From NCBI RefSeq assembly GCF_045124755.1, contig NZ_JBGVMK010000052.1: a DNA stretch of 64,000 nt. One strand, given 5' to 3'. Made by a program: the position numbers and the translations under genes. The notes beneath the pieces were generated by a model. The model ran no database searches. It was not told where the DNA came from and saw only the letters and a program-made list of their open reading frames with translations. This document shows, piece by piece, positions 38,966 through 48,426 of the stretch. The DNA comes from Succinimonas sp045124755. Its GTDB lineage: Bacteria; Pseudomonadota; Gammaproteobacteria; Enterobacterales; Succinivibrionaceae. Numbering within the stretch: the stretch's first letter is position 1; the number at the start of each line of letters is the position of its first letter.

Positions 38966-39778
38966 TTACGCTAGGATGAATCCCATCTCATTGCGGATGG
39001 GGATTGCCTCTTCAATACAGTGGACGCCTTCAAAATTACGAACGGCTTCCATGTCCGTCTTGCTGCCAAGTCTTATCCGGTATAACCTCATATCAGACGA
39101 GTACCGGGTTTCCCTGTCAATTGTAATGCCGTGAGCAGCGCATTGATCCTTAAACAGGGTTTGCGCCAGCTGGTTTCTCTGAGCATTCTGGTAATCAATC
39201 AGTGTTACGCAATAGGCTTTGTTGTCCGGGGTATAATCACAGCCCCACGCTTCAAAAGGTCTTATCTCGGCAAGCGAAGAAATGAGCCTTGCGGTTCCTT
39301 GCGGGTTCTGCAGTGCTTTCCTGATATTTGAGATGATTTCGTCAGTTGTCACAAGGGAGAGCAGTTTTCTGGTTTCTTGCGGTTCTTCTGAGTTGGCATC
39401 CGGCTGAGAATTATCAGAGGCAGCCGCTGATTTTTTCTTCCTGTCGGTATTATTGTCTGGATCAATGCCAATAACGTTGTCATTGCTGTCACTATTGAGA
39501 AGGTCAACGATAGCTTTTCGGTAAGTTTTGGCGAGAGCTTCCGGAGCCACAGTGGCGGTCATAACCAGCGGGAGCGCCAGCTCTTTAGTTTTATGCATTT
39601 CAAAAGCGGCAGCAACCTGCGACAGGCCTTCTATGAGAAGCTGAGCGCGAACGGTGAGGTCATTATCCTTCAGAACCCATTTGGGGAGTTTATTATTGCC
39701 GGCTGATTCCATAAGTTGCTTGTCCGTTTGTTTCTGCTCCAAAATGCACTGATCTGTAACCCATTCTAACGTTGCCAT
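38966..39778 (-). CDS. uncharacterised protein divergent from the kinase gene
   Basis: A 270-residue soluble protein that I do not recognise. The N-terminal ~85 residues are helical (ELALPLVMTATVAPEALAKTYRK); then comes a Ser/Asp/Asn-rich linker (~105-135); then a compact C-terminal domain with AYCVTLIDYQNAQRNQLA, LYRIRLGSKTDMEAVRNF and IEEAIPI, whose order resembles a small ferredoxin-like alpha/beta fold. It is divergent from the kinase gene at 40004 and shares its 225-bp upstream region, so the two may be co-regulated. Its 3' end faces the gene at 37248 across 29 bp. Confidence 0.6.
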   Translation of the reverse strand: MATLEWVTDQCILEQKQTDKQLMESAGNNKLPKWVLKDNDLTVRAQLLIEGLSQVAAAFEMHKTKELALPLVMTATVAPEALAKTYRKAIVDLLNSDSNDNVIGIDPDNNTDRKKKSAAASDNSQPDANSEEPQETRKLLSLVTTDEIISNIRKALQNPQGTARLISSLAEIRPFEAWGCDYTPDNKAYCVTLIDYQNAQRNQLAQTLFKDQCAAHGITIDRETRYSSDMRLYRIRLGSKTDMEAVRNFEGVHCIEEAIPIRNEMGFILA

Positions 39779-39938
39779 CCTTTAAAACTCAAGCCTGATG
39801 TTCGTATTTATGGGGGCTTATCAACGTAAAATTGGAGTTCGATTTAACGTACCGGGGGTTATCATGCTGGTGCATCTTTGCGTTGCTTCGGTGGTGATGG
39901 CAATCTGTTAGCAAAGTAATAATTATCAAGCGTTGGTT

Positions 39939-39967
39939 TTGACATCAGGCTGCGGATTTTGTTTACT
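39939..39967 (+). promoter_or_regulatory. sigma-70 promoter for the kinase gene
   Basis: TTGACA (39939-39944) and TTTACT (39962-39967), 17-bp spacer, 36 bp before the start codon. The -35 is consensus. This would give a short leader with a GTGAGG ribosome site. Confidence 0.65.
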
Positions 39968-40003
39968 GATTTTGTTCAAACTGCTTTTCCGTGAGGCTCC
40001 TGT

Positions 40004-43000
40004 ATGACCGAAACCAAAGTAAACTCATCTCTGTCAAGCAAATTCGAAGAGACTAAGGTAAATATCGTTCAGAAACTTCCGGACATTACGGGACTGACAC
40101 TGGGTGAGTTCCATATAGACTCAAGGCTGGAGATTGTTTCCGGTGAGGCAGATATCTATCTCTGCTCGGTAGTTGGTAGTAATTCAGGAAAGAAGTTTCT
40201 CCTCAAATACTACCGCCGGGAAAATGCCGTAAAGCCGGATGTGCTGGAAAAGCTGAAGACTGTAACAAGTCCTTTCGTGGCTCCGGTGGAGGACGTTGGC
40301 GCATATCAGGGGTATCCGTATGTGGTACGTCCGTACTATAGGAGGGCAGCCCTGGCGGAACTTCTGGCCAAAGGCACCCGGTTTTCAGAAGAAGACCTCA
40401 GAAATCTCATTATTCCGTCAATTATTGAAGGTTTGAAAGCCGTGCATGATATCGGCATCCTCCACAAGGATCTTAAGCCTGCCAATCTGATTCCTGATGA
40501 TGCCGGTGAGCATATTGTCCTTATCGACTTTGGCATCAGTTCCGATGCCGGGAAGAACACCTTTGTGGTAACCCAGACCGGCATGACCCTGGCCTATGCC
40601 GCTCCCGAGGCTCTGCAGGGGATCTTCCATAAGGAAACCGATTACTACGCTCTCGGCATCACCGTCTTTGAACTCTTTACCGGCTTTACCCCGTTTCAGA
40701 ATCCCGGACTGTCTCCGGAAGAGTCGGCAAGGCTGGCTTCCATCAGCAAAATCGAGTTTCCGGAAAACTTCCCGGAAGATCTTAAAAGACTGGTTTTGGG
40801 GCTTACCTACAAGGATATTTCCCACCGTAACGATAAGGATAACCCCAATAGACGCTGGGGCTATGACGAGGTCAGAAGATGGCTCAACGGAGAAGATGGG
40901 CCGGATCCCGGGGAAAGTACCGGTTCTCCTGACCCCGGAGTCAGGTCATCGGTATTCCAGCCCTACAGATTTAACGGCAAAAACTACACTGCGGAGATCG
41001 AGCTTTTAAGGGCTATGCTGGAGCACCCGGAGGAAGGGCTTAGGGATCTGGGGCGAGGAATTCTGTCCCACCACTACTACGGCATGGATGAAAAGAAGGG
41101 CGATCTCATAAGCAGCGCTGAGAAGAAGCTGGGGACTGACGCCGGGGCAAACAGACGGCTGATTGCTTCCCTTATCTGGAGTCTCCGGCCGGATTGCCGG
41201 GAAATTGCATTTAACGGCAGAGTGTGCGCCAATATTCAGGAACTGGGACGGGCCTTTATTGATGCGGGAACAAAGGAAGCACTCCAAAACCATGGTCTTC
41301 GGGGCAAGAGTTATCCCCTGACCAGTGCGGTGAAGGAGTTTGTGCTTTCCGGAATTCCTGAGGACTATGCCACAACGATCCTTAAAAACACCGCGGTAAA
41401 GGATCTTTTTTCAAAAACCTACGCTCTCTGGAAAAACAGCGAACATGCCGAATCCGATACGGAGCTCGCTTTGATTCTGGGGTACTCCCTGTGCGATGAC
41501 AGGAGAATTCCGGTGGATGGCAAGCTCTATGCGAGTCCGGAGGATTTCCGTAAGGAAATGGCTGCCTTGGTCGGGAAAGACCGAGCATCCTACATGAGGC
41601 TTTTCGATGCTGCCAAGGCTGATTTAGATTTTTTGGAAAAGAACCTTCCGGATGCGGAATCCCGGGAAGCTCTGTCCCGGACTCGGGATGACACAAGGTT
41701 TGCGGTATTCGGGAATAACGAGTATCACTTTAAAAACGGCCAGGAATTCCAGAACTATATCCAAAAGCTCGTTAACGAAGAAAAGCCCTACGAGATTCGA
41801 AGCATCCTGAACCGCTATAAAACTCCCTTGAAGCAGGTTTCGGAAGATGTCTGGAACACCGACTCCTTGGGGAATCTGCAAAAAATCGTAGCCGGCTTTA
41901 TTCAGATTGGGGAATACCTCTTTACCGGAGAAAATGCTTTCCGGGACTTTATTACCGAAATTTTGGAGCGGGGAAAAAAGGATCCCTCTTACCTCTTAAG
42001 CTTTGTAAAAGCCCACCGGAACTCTCTTGACAGTGCAGCCTGTGCTTTCCCGGGCATTAAGAAAAACGTAGCTGCTCTTTATGCCTCAAGAGACGCTGTT
42101 GTTGTCTTTGATGAGGAGATATTCCCTGACATTGATGTCTTTAAAGCTTTTGTAACTGAGACCCTTAACCGCGGCAGGAACGATCCCGGCTATCTTCTGG
42201 ATTTTTTAAAACGGCATCAAAACGCTATAGATGTCCTCATTAAAAATCCTGAATACAGAACCGCTCTTAAGCCCCTTACAGACGCTGCCAAAAGCCTTAT
42301 AGTGCTGGGAAGCCGGATCTTTACCACCGTGCCAGCCCTTGAGGCATACCTTAATGAGGTCATCGCAGCAGGGCTGCAGGATCCCGGTTATCTCTGCCGT
42401 TTTATAAACAATCACGGTCGGGAGCTCTCAGATCTTCGAATGGACAGCCGGTGCCAATCGATTCTGAATGCTCTTTATGCTGTAAGAAACCAGATGGTCG
42501 CTTTTGATGAGCTTGTCTTCGGAACCCCTGATGAGTTCCGGGGCTTTATGGAGCAGATTTTAAATATTGGAAAGGAGAACCCCGCTTATCTTCGCAGGTT
42601 TGTTCGGGAGCATGAGAAGACACTCACCGCCTTGAATAATGTCAGTGTGCTCGCACCTGTGGTTGCCCCGGTTATAGCCGCCGGAAACAGCGTTATCGAG
42701 CTTGATGAATATGTATTCAGCGATGCATCTGGTTTGACAGGATGTGCCCGGGAACTTGCGGGAGAAAACAATGAAAAGCCTCTAAGGGTTGCCGATTTTG
42801 TACGGGAGCATAAAGCCGGACTGGAGGCTCTTAAGAGCACTGAATCTTTAGCTCAGGCAGTGAAAGAACTGGAGGCCGTGGCAAATGTCCGGGAAAATGG
42901 TGAGGCCATTACGGTTAACGGTACCCGGTATGCACCGGTGCTTTTTAACCCTGAGAGCGTAAAGAAGGGCGGTTATATAAAGTTCGGAAACTACCCGCAA

Positions 43001-44230
43001 CAGAACGGAAATGCCAAGAAGCCCATTGAATGGCTGGTGTTGGAGGTTCAGGGCAAAGAAGCCTTTCTGGTGAGCCGTTACGGCCTTGACTGCAAGCAGT
43101 ATCATCATAAGTGGACGGACATTACGTGGGAAAACTGCGATCTTCGGAAGTGGCTTAACAATGAGTTTCTGAAGGCGGCCTTCTCTCCGGGGGAAAAGCA
43201 GATGATCAGACTTTCAGATGTAGTAAATGACAATAACCGGCAGTACGGCACCAGTGGCGGAAATAATACCCAGGATCGGGTTTTCTGCCTCAGCCTTGCG
43301 GAGGCGGAACGTTATTTTAAGAATAACAGTGAAAGAAGGTGTCAGCCTACGCCTCTGGCCAAAGCACATGGGGCGTATACCAACGATGACGGTCATTGCT
43401 GGTGTTGGCTGCGTTCGCCGGGCAATGATCAGGACTCTGCTTCGGGCGTAAGTACGGTCGGCGTGCTGGATCCGTATGGTGACGGCGTCGGAAATGTTAA
43501 CTACGCCGTACGGCCCGCTTTATGGCTGATCTGGGATCTTAACAGTGCTGACTCGGCGGTACAGCTGTTTCAGGTTATGGAAAATACTGGAGCAAAGGGT
43601 GAGGCCAATATGGTTAACAAACCCCGGTATTCTATCTCTGATAGTGTAAAGAAGGGGGCTTATATAAAGTTTGGAAGCTACCCTCAGAATAACGGCAGCA
43701 ACAAAGCACCCATAGAATGGCTTGTTTTGGAGGTTAACGGCAATGAAGCCTTATTAGTGAGCCGTCACGGTCTTGATTGCAAGCAGTATCATCATAAGTA
43801 TATATTCATGACCTGGAAGCAATGCGATCTTCGGAAGTGGTTAAACAATGATTTTCTGAAGGAGGCTTTCTCAGCGGAGGAACAGCAGAGAATCAAGATC
43901 TCAGAAGTAGTAAATGACGATAACACGAAGTATCTTACCTGCGGCGGAAATAATACTTGGGATCGGGTTTTCTGCCTCAGTCTTGCAGAGGCAGAACGTT
44001 ATTTTAAGGATAACAGCGAGAGAATGTGCCGGCCTACAGCCTTGGCCAAAGCACATGGGGTGTATTCCAGTGATGATGGTCATTGCTGGTGGTGGCTGCG
44101 GTCGCCGGGCAATTTTCAGGAGCGTGCATCGGACGTAGGGACAGACGGCACACTTTACCCGAATGGTGACTTTGTTGATATTGGTATCCGTGCTGTTCGG
44201 CCCGCTTTACGGCTAATCTGTAATCTGTAA
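40004..44230 (+). CDS. Ser/Thr protein kinase with repeat region and two C-terminal DUF6273 domains
   Basis: A 1408-residue protein. An N-terminal Hanks-type kinase (~30-300) has catalytic HKD-LKPAN (D156), DFG (175-177) and the APE-like AAPEAL; the Lys is in FLLKYYRR. Residues ~310-960 are helical repeats containing 'DPGYLLDFLKRHQNAID' and 'VVVFDEEIF' units (at least five). From ~986 and ~1216 two DUF6273 domains follow (YIKFGNYPQ ... WLRSPG ... VRPALWLI), a C-type-lectin-like fold related to FGE-sulfatase domains. There are no membrane helices, so it is cytoplasmic. The segments between WLRSPG and VRPAL differ sharply between copies (see findings). Kinases fused to such binding folds are known in bacterial conflict systems; function here is inferred. 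Confidence 0.85.
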   Translation: MTETKVNSSLSSKFEETKVNIVQKLPDITGLTLGEFHIDSRLEIVSGEADIYLCSVVGSNSGKKFLLKYYRRENAVKPDVLEKLKTVTSPFVAPVEDVGAYQGYPYVVRPYYRRAALAELLAKGTRFSEEDLRNLIIPSIIEGLKAVHDIGILHKDLKPANLIPDDAGEHIVLIDFGISSDAGKNTFVVTQTGMTLAYAAPEALQGIFHKETDYYALGITVFELFTGFTPFQNPGLSPEESARLASISKIEFPENFPEDLKRLVLGLTYKDISHRNDKDNPNRRWGYDEVRRWLNGEDGPDPGESTGSPDPGVRSSVFQPYRFNGKNYTAEIELLRAMLEHPEEGLRDLGRGILSHHYYGMDEKKGDLISSAEKKLGTDAGANRRLIASLIWSLRPDCREIAFNGRVCANIQELGRAFIDAGTKEALQNHGLRGKSYPLTSAVKEFVLSGIPEDYATTILKNTAVKDLFSKTYALWKNSEHAESDTELALILGYSLCDDRRIPVDGKLYASPEDFRKEMAALVGKDRASYMRLFDAAKADLDFLEKNLPDAESREALSRTRDDTRFAVFGNNEYHFKNGQEFQNYIQKLVNEEKPYEIRSILNRYKTPLKQVSEDVWNTDSLGNLQKIVAGFIQIGEYLFTGENAFRDFITEILERGKKDPSYLLSFVKAHRNSLDSAACAFPGIKKNVAALYASRDAVVVFDEEIFPDIDVFKAFVTETLNRGRNDPGYLLDFLKRHQNAIDVLIKNPEYRTALKPLTDAAKSLIVLGSRIFTTVPALEAYLNEVIAAGLQDPGYLCRFINNHGRELSDLRMDSRCQSILNALYAVRNQMVAFDELVFGTPDEFRGFMEQILNIGKENPAYLRRFVREHEKTLTALNNVSVLAPVVAPVIAAGNSVIELDEYVFSDASGLTGCARELAGENNEKPLRVADFVREHKAGLEALKSTESLAQAVKELEAVANVRENGEAITVNGTRYAPVLFNPESVKKGGYIKFGNYPQQNGNAKKPIEWLVLEVQGKEAFLVSRYGLDCKQYHHKWTDITWENCDLRKWLNNEFLKAAFSPGEKQMIRLSDVVNDNNRQYGTSGGNNTQDRVFCLSLAEAERYFKNNSERRCQPTPLAKAHGAYTNDDGHCWCWLRSPGNDQDSASGVSTVGVLDPYGDGVGNVNYAVRPALWLIWDLNSADSAVQLFQVMENTGAKGEANMVNKPRYSISDSVKKGAYIKFGSYPQNNGSNKAPIEWLVLEVNGNEALLVSRHGLDCKQYHHKYIFMTWKQCDLRKWLNNDFLKEAFSAEEQQRIKISEVVNDDNTKYLTCGGNNTWDRVFCLSLAEAERYFKDNSERMCRPTALAKAHGVYSSDDGHCWWWLRSPGNFQERASDVGTDGTLYPNGDFVDIGIRAVRPALRLICNL
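43424..43507 (+). other. hypervariable segment VR1 (inside kinase gene)
   Basis: 28 codons between WLRSPG and VRPAL in the first DUF6273 domain. Compared with VR2 and VR3, 20 codons differ in amino acid. This copy is internal to the gene. Confidence 0.6.
44111..44194 (+). other. hypervariable segment VR2 (3' end of kinase gene)
   Basis: Equivalent 28 codons in the second DUF6273 domain. It ends 36 bp before the stop codon, the position typical of diversity-generating retroelement targets. The following conserved block CGGCCCGCTTTACGGCTAAT is identical to that after VR3. Confidence 0.6.
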
Positions 44231-44363
44231 TCTTCTAATCTGGGAATCATCAGCACTTCATTTACCGCCTACTTGCGGGGGATTTTTCCGAGAGTTTCGC
44301 AGGCACAAAAGAAGCGACGCAAAGGGAAGACTTTCTTCCGGGCTAAGTGATAAAAATTCGGTA
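44231..44363. other. spacer after the kinase gene with TAATCTG repeats
   Basis: The end of the kinase gene and the bases after it contain several TAATCTG/TAATCTT units (44214-44244). The tail TAATCTGGGAATCA also occurs at the end of the downstream cassette (45186-45199), so the two DUF6273 ends share sequence beyond the stop of the first, consistent with duplication or repeated copying at this point. Confidence 0.5.
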
Positions 44364-45213
44364 ATGTCATCTCCGGGCATCAGAGAAGACGTAGCCGCTC
44401 TTTATGCCGTGAGTGACGCCGTTGTTGTCTTTGACGAGGAACTGTTCCTTGATTTCACGGCTTTTAAAGCCCTTGTAGTGGATGTTATTAACCGCGGTAA
44501 CACTAATCCCGGCTATCTTCTGGAGTGTCTCGGCGGTGGAAGATCTCCGGTTCCGGAAAAATCCGGAGAAACTTGCGAAGCAATTATGGGAAGCAATTAT
44601 GGTAAATGGCACAAAATATTCGCCGATGCAATTCATTAAGTTTGGAAGCTACCGGCAGCATGACGCTCAGAGCAAAGAGCCAATTGAATGGGTGGTATTG
44701 GAGGCCAATGATCAGGATGCGCTTCTGGTTAGCCGTTATGGTCTTGATTGCAAGAAGTATCATCGTTACTGGGCGGACATTGCATGGGAAAACTGCGACC
44801 TTCGGAAGTGGCTTAACGATGAGTTTCTGAATGAGGCCTTCTCGGAGGAGGAGCTGCAGAGAATCAAACTCTCAGAGGTGGTGAATGACGATAACCCGAA
44901 ACATCGCATCCGCGGCGGAAATAATACTCAAGACCGGGTTTTCTGCCTCAGCCTTGCTGAGGCGGAACGGTATTTTAAGAATGACAGCGAAAGAAGGTGT
45001 CAGCCTACGGATTTGGCCATAGCGCATTGGGCATTTGTCAGTGATGACGGTCATTGCTGGTGGTGGCTGCGGTCGCCGGGCTTTAATCAGTACCACACAT
45101 CGGGCGTGTATGCGGCCGGCTCGCTGGACCCGGATGGTGTCTGCGTCGACGGTGATCACTACGTTGTGCGGCCCGCTTTACGGCTAATCTGGGAATCAGC
45201 CGCAGCGGTGTAA
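44364..45213 (+). pseudogene. broken duplicate of the kinase gene's repeat unit plus a third DUF6273 domain
   Basis: The first ~60 codons (SPGIREDVAALYAVSDAVVVF, DPGYLL-like GYLLECL) match the repeat unit around residue 690 of the kinase. Near 44530-44560 the homology moves to another frame, which continues WEAIMVNGTKYSPMQFIKFG and then a complete DUF6273 domain to the stop at 45213. The copy is thus an internal deletion derivative with a frameshift. An internal start (for example at 44482, or ATG at 44598 before VNGTKY) could still produce the ~200-residue DUF6273 domain alone. No ribosome site decides this. It might be a donor or relic cassette. Confidence 0.65.
45082..45165 (+). other. hypervariable segment VR3 (downstream cassette)
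   Basis: 28 codons aligned without gaps to VR1 and VR2. It carries residues typical of NNY codons (Phe, Asn, Tyr, His, Cys, Asp, Ala, Val). Flanking sequence is much better conserved than the segment itself. Confidence 0.6.
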
Positions 45214-45520
45214 GTGCGGCGTGTTTTTTGAAAAAGTAAATTCCTTTCTCCGCAAACTGAAGCGTACAGACCTCAATAAATCCGGCAACCTGCCTGATCT
45301 TACGGGAAAAAACTGGGAGAGTTTCAGGCGGAGCTGAGTATGGCCGTACTTTCGGCGATCTGATGTCAGCCTCTGTTCCGGTACCGGAAGTCATACGGGC
45401 GGAAGATGAGTCAGACATCCTTGTATATGGGGCGGAGCATATGGGGGATCGCAGATTTTTTTCTGGTTAATGCAATGTGTGATAAACAGACTGATGAAAA
45501 GGCAGGAAAGAGGCAGAACC
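45214..45520. other. intergenic region after the broken DUF6273 cassette
   Basis: About 300 bp without a credible gene. I looked here for a DGR template repeat and reverse-transcriptase start and saw neither. An A-rich patch (45232-45240) and a possible promoter region lie before the next gene. Confidence 0.4.
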
Positions 45521-46957
45521 ATGTTCAAATGTAATTATCGGAAACTGATATTGAGTTTTAATGAATTTCACAATGTTAAAGCAGACGATATGCCGCAGTA
45601 CGGCGAATTCTGTCTTCTTGAATTGAAGGACGGCCGCTATACTGCCGGAAAGTGGAATCCGAATGATTATAAAAAGAACTCGCTGTCCGGTGAATTCATT
45701 CGCGGCACGGCCGATACTGTTGCAGTCTCAGAAGTTTCCAAATGGCATCCGCTGGATTGCTATGATATGACAAATTGCCTTAATGATGAGGAAATCAACT
45801 TTATAAACCTCGGGCCCGAGGGAGAAGAGATTCACAGCGTAATCATGAAGGACTTTAACTCTTTGGAGGATGGCGACTTTCCCAAAAGCGAGCAGTACTG
45901 CCTTCTGATTTTAAAAAACGGTCAGCTGTCTGCCGGAAGATGGGATGAGTGGACGAAGGGCAAAGACGGTACCTTTGTTTATGCTCCCGCTCTGGCCTGC
46001 CACAGCATGAATACAGTTTGGGCCTGGACGTCATTAAGTTCCGATGATTTCTTTGAGGCGGAGGAAGAAAGCGAAAGAGAAAGAAATCGCGAGGAGGAGC
46101 TGAACCGTAATCCGTCTGTTGACCAGGAGCTTTTCAAATACGGCACTGATATCGAGGTGTATTACCAAAAAGCTCTGGAAAAGCTCAAAAAGGAGTATCC
46201 CTGGGCCACAGTCACCCAAATGAAAAAAGTAACCCCGTATGCGATTGCTCCATGCCATGGAAAGCTGGTTTTCGGGCAAGTCAGCAAATCATATTACGGC
46301 ACGGATATAGTCACTCCGTGGACGGGAGGCAGCGGGGCAGACGATTTCATTTCTTTCCTTTGCGAGTATACGAAAACAGCCGTGCAAAACTCTAATCCGG
46401 CAGAAAAGTTCAAGTACGGCACCGATATCTCAGTGTATCTGGCCAAAGCATACGATAAGGTCAAAAAGGATTATCGCTGGCTTGATAAAAAAATGCTGGA
46501 GAGTTCACGGCGTTTTGCGATAAAGGAGGTCGGCGGCGATCTGGAATTTGTGAGAGAGAGCGACGATAATGACAGCCCGATGGTAGAGGACTGCAGTTCG
46601 GCAGAACGCTTTATAGAAATTGCCGTGTATGAGTATCAGGGAATCGCGCTCAGAGCAAATCCCGTTGTGGCTGAGTATCCCGTTTCGTTCGGGGATATCA
46701 ATCTCTATGGCTGGCACCTTGAAAAGTATGTATTTGCCAGGCTGAAAACCGGGGACTACAAGGTAACCGTGCAGGCCGGCGACAGAGTGACCGGGGGCAC
46801 CAGAGAATTCTTTATCACGCCGTATTGCTTTGAGGCAAAGACTTACGAGGAGTTTTTGGATCGTTACCTGGAAATTGTTCCTGCCAGATCTTTCGGATTA
46901 TCCAAAGAAGATCTTTTGTCTGATACGAAGCTTAAAGAGTTCCTTGGCTATCAGTAA
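45521..46957 (+). CDS. uncharacterised protein with two pairs of internal repeats
   Basis: A 478-residue soluble protein. The N-terminal half has two similar units: DDMPQYGEFCLLELKDGRYT followed by AGKW, and GDFPKSEQYCLLILKNGQLS followed by AGRW, a beta-rich pattern like DUF551. After an Arg/Glu-rich linker (EEESERERNREEELNR) come two related helical units starting FKYGTDIEVYYQKALEKLKK and FKYGTDISVYLAKAYDKVKK. The last ~100 residues are beta-rich. Function is unknown; the position after the kinase cassette may be chance. The start at 45521 has AGAGG 7 nt upstream, better than the 45470 frame start. Confidence 0.65.
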   Translation: MFKCNYRKLILSFNEFHNVKADDMPQYGEFCLLELKDGRYTAGKWNPNDYKKNSLSGEFIRGTADTVAVSEVSKWHPLDCYDMTNCLNDEEINFINLGPEGEEIHSVIMKDFNSLEDGDFPKSEQYCLLILKNGQLSAGRWDEWTKGKDGTFVYAPALACHSMNTVWAWTSLSSDDFFEAEEESERERNREEELNRNPSVDQELFKYGTDIEVYYQKALEKLKKEYPWATVTQMKKVTPYAIAPCHGKLVFGQVSKSYYGTDIVTPWTGGSGADDFISFLCEYTKTAVQNSNPAEKFKYGTDISVYLAKAYDKVKKDYRWLDKKMLESSRRFAIKEVGGDLEFVRESDDNDSPMVEDCSSAERFIEIAVYEYQGIALRANPVVAEYPVSFGDINLYGWHLEKYVFARLKTGDYKVTVQAGDRVTGGTREFFITPYCFEAKTYEEFLDRYLEIVPARSFGLSKEDLLSDTKLKEFLGYQ

Positions 46958-47207
46958 TCCGGGAATCCGCAAATCCGCGGCGAGTTCAGGCAGACCGGCG
47001 CAATCTCGTAATCGCGCCATGAAAGGCAGCGGGATGAAGCAACGGGGAAGGGTGGCAAAAGAACGTTCAGGGAATCTTCATTTCTGAGCTTCGCTGCTTT
47101 TCCAGTTTTCGGAAGGTTCGGGAGGTTTTTCGGGTAAACATGGCAAGGCAGGCTGCGTTCCTGTGGAATACGGCGAGTCCGAACTTTCCGGATGGTGCTG
47201 TTCCGGA

Positions 47208-48020
47208 CTATTTCAGAAAAATATGTTCGTTGTGGTATTCCAGAAAATCAGGATCCGGTAAGAAGGAGCCGGGCTTGGCGATCTTCTGATCTTTGAAATG
47301 CATGAGCCAATCCCGGGTTTCCTGCTCCATGGGCACCTCCGCAAGCTGCCGGGAGATAATGATGCGGTGATCCTCGGGATCCACGGTGATTAGTCCCTGA
47401 TCAAACGCACGGTCATGCAGGGCATTGAGACAGAGTCCGTTTCTGGGGTTCAGCTTTTCAGTACGGTCATTGCTGACGGCCCACGGCTTGATGTGACTCG
47501 CAATAAGAAGCCGGGGCTCGGCAATTCCGGTAATGCAGCAGGCGTTCCCGTAGTTTGCCAGTACCGCCTTTCTGAAAAAGTCCTGGCCCACCCGGGTTTT
47601 AATAACCTGTTCTCTGATGTCGCCGGCCGGGAAACTGTCCAGACCGGGAAGATCGCTGCCCTCCGGTGTTTTAAGAGTTTCCTCCACCACCTCCAGAAGG
47701 GTTTTATTGGTCATTCTGGCGAGGATCTCCTGAGCGTTCATGGCGAGCTCATCCCAGCTTTGGGAGAATTCCTCAAACACTTCCTTATCGGTTTTGCTGC
47801 CGTGGGCAAGGCCGCTGACATTTCGGGCCTGATGCACGGGATCGCAGTGCGCCAGGTTGCACATCTTAAAAGCTACGGCATCAGGCGTCCGGCCAATGAG
47901 CTCGGCAAGACGGATAATGTCCGGATTGCTCTTGCCAATACGGCCGAAGGGCGTCCGGCAGTAAAGCTCAAATGCCAGAATGGTCTCTTCGCGTGTCCAG
48001 TTTCGTCTTGGTGTGTTCAT
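47208..48020 (-). CDS. HNH endonuclease family protein
   Basis: A 270-residue protein. The N-terminal part (NWTREETILAFELYCRTPFG, LAELIGRTPDAVAFKMCNLA) is the helical domain seen in a group of restriction-like HNH enzymes. The C-terminal HNH core has CCITG, then ASHIKPWAVS with the first His, and LNPRNGLCLNALHDRAFDQG with Asn and His of the beta-beta-alpha-metal motif. It may cleave foreign or modified DNA. No methyltransferase or specificity subunit is adjacent, which suggests a solitary, modification-dependent or regulatory nuclease. The second Met (48020) is preferred for spacing from GGG; the first is at 48026. Confidence 0.8.
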   Translation of the reverse strand: MNTPRRNWTREETILAFELYCRTPFGRIGKSNPDIIRLAELIGRTPDAVAFKMCNLAHCDPVHQARNVSGLAHGSKTDKEVFEEFSQSWDELAMNAQEILARMTNKTLLEVVEETLKTPEGSDLPGLDSFPAGDIREQVIKTRVGQDFFRKAVLANYGNACCITGIAEPRLLIASHIKPWAVSNDRTEKLNPRNGLCLNALHDRAFDQGLITVDPEDHRIIISRQLAEVPMEQETRDWLMHFKDQKIAKPGSFLPDPDFLEYHNEHIFLK

Positions 48021-48026
48021 GAGCAT

Positions 48027-48426
48027 ACCCGTCAGCCGAAAAGAAGTTTGATTTCCTGCTGATTATATTTCCCTGATCCTTTACCAGGTTAGCATACAGG
48101 TTGCCGTAAAAAAGTGTCGCATGTCCCAAAACAGGGAGATACAGGCGGGAGGCAGCGGGAGGAAAGACCGTAACGGCCTTGTTTTTGTTTCCAAGTCTGA
48201 TATCACGGCGTTGCTGTAACGTTAGAACTTAAACCCGGGAGAGACTGTCAGATAAAGGAAAAACAGAAAGGCTCCTTAGCTCGGAAATGGCCCGGAAACT
48301 CTTAATCTGTACGACAGTCTGTTTATTTGCCGGCGGGGATTTGTGCTATTATCAGCCATTGATTCCTGCTTTTTTCAGGAGCCTTTCCGGAACTCTTCCG
48401 TATTTTGTAATTTTTGCGAGGTTTTT
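48027..48426. other. 400-bp divergent intergenic region
   Basis: Separates the HNH gene (minus) and the LprI-like gene (plus). TATTAT at 48347-48352 may be the -10 of the latter, with only a poor -35 at suboptimal spacing. Nothing else is clear. Confidence 0.4.

Noticed and set aside
40004..45213. Sequencing error as the cause of the frame change at ~44540
   Set aside because: Cannot be excluded, but the segment also lacks most of the kinase repeats and all of the kinase domain, so it is a deletion derivative whatever the frame.
45214..45520. DGR template repeat or reverse transcriptase near the variable tails
   Set aside because: No sequence resembling the VR segment and no RT motifs (such as YxDD) were seen here or elsewhere in the window. 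The DGR idea therefore rests on the tails alone.
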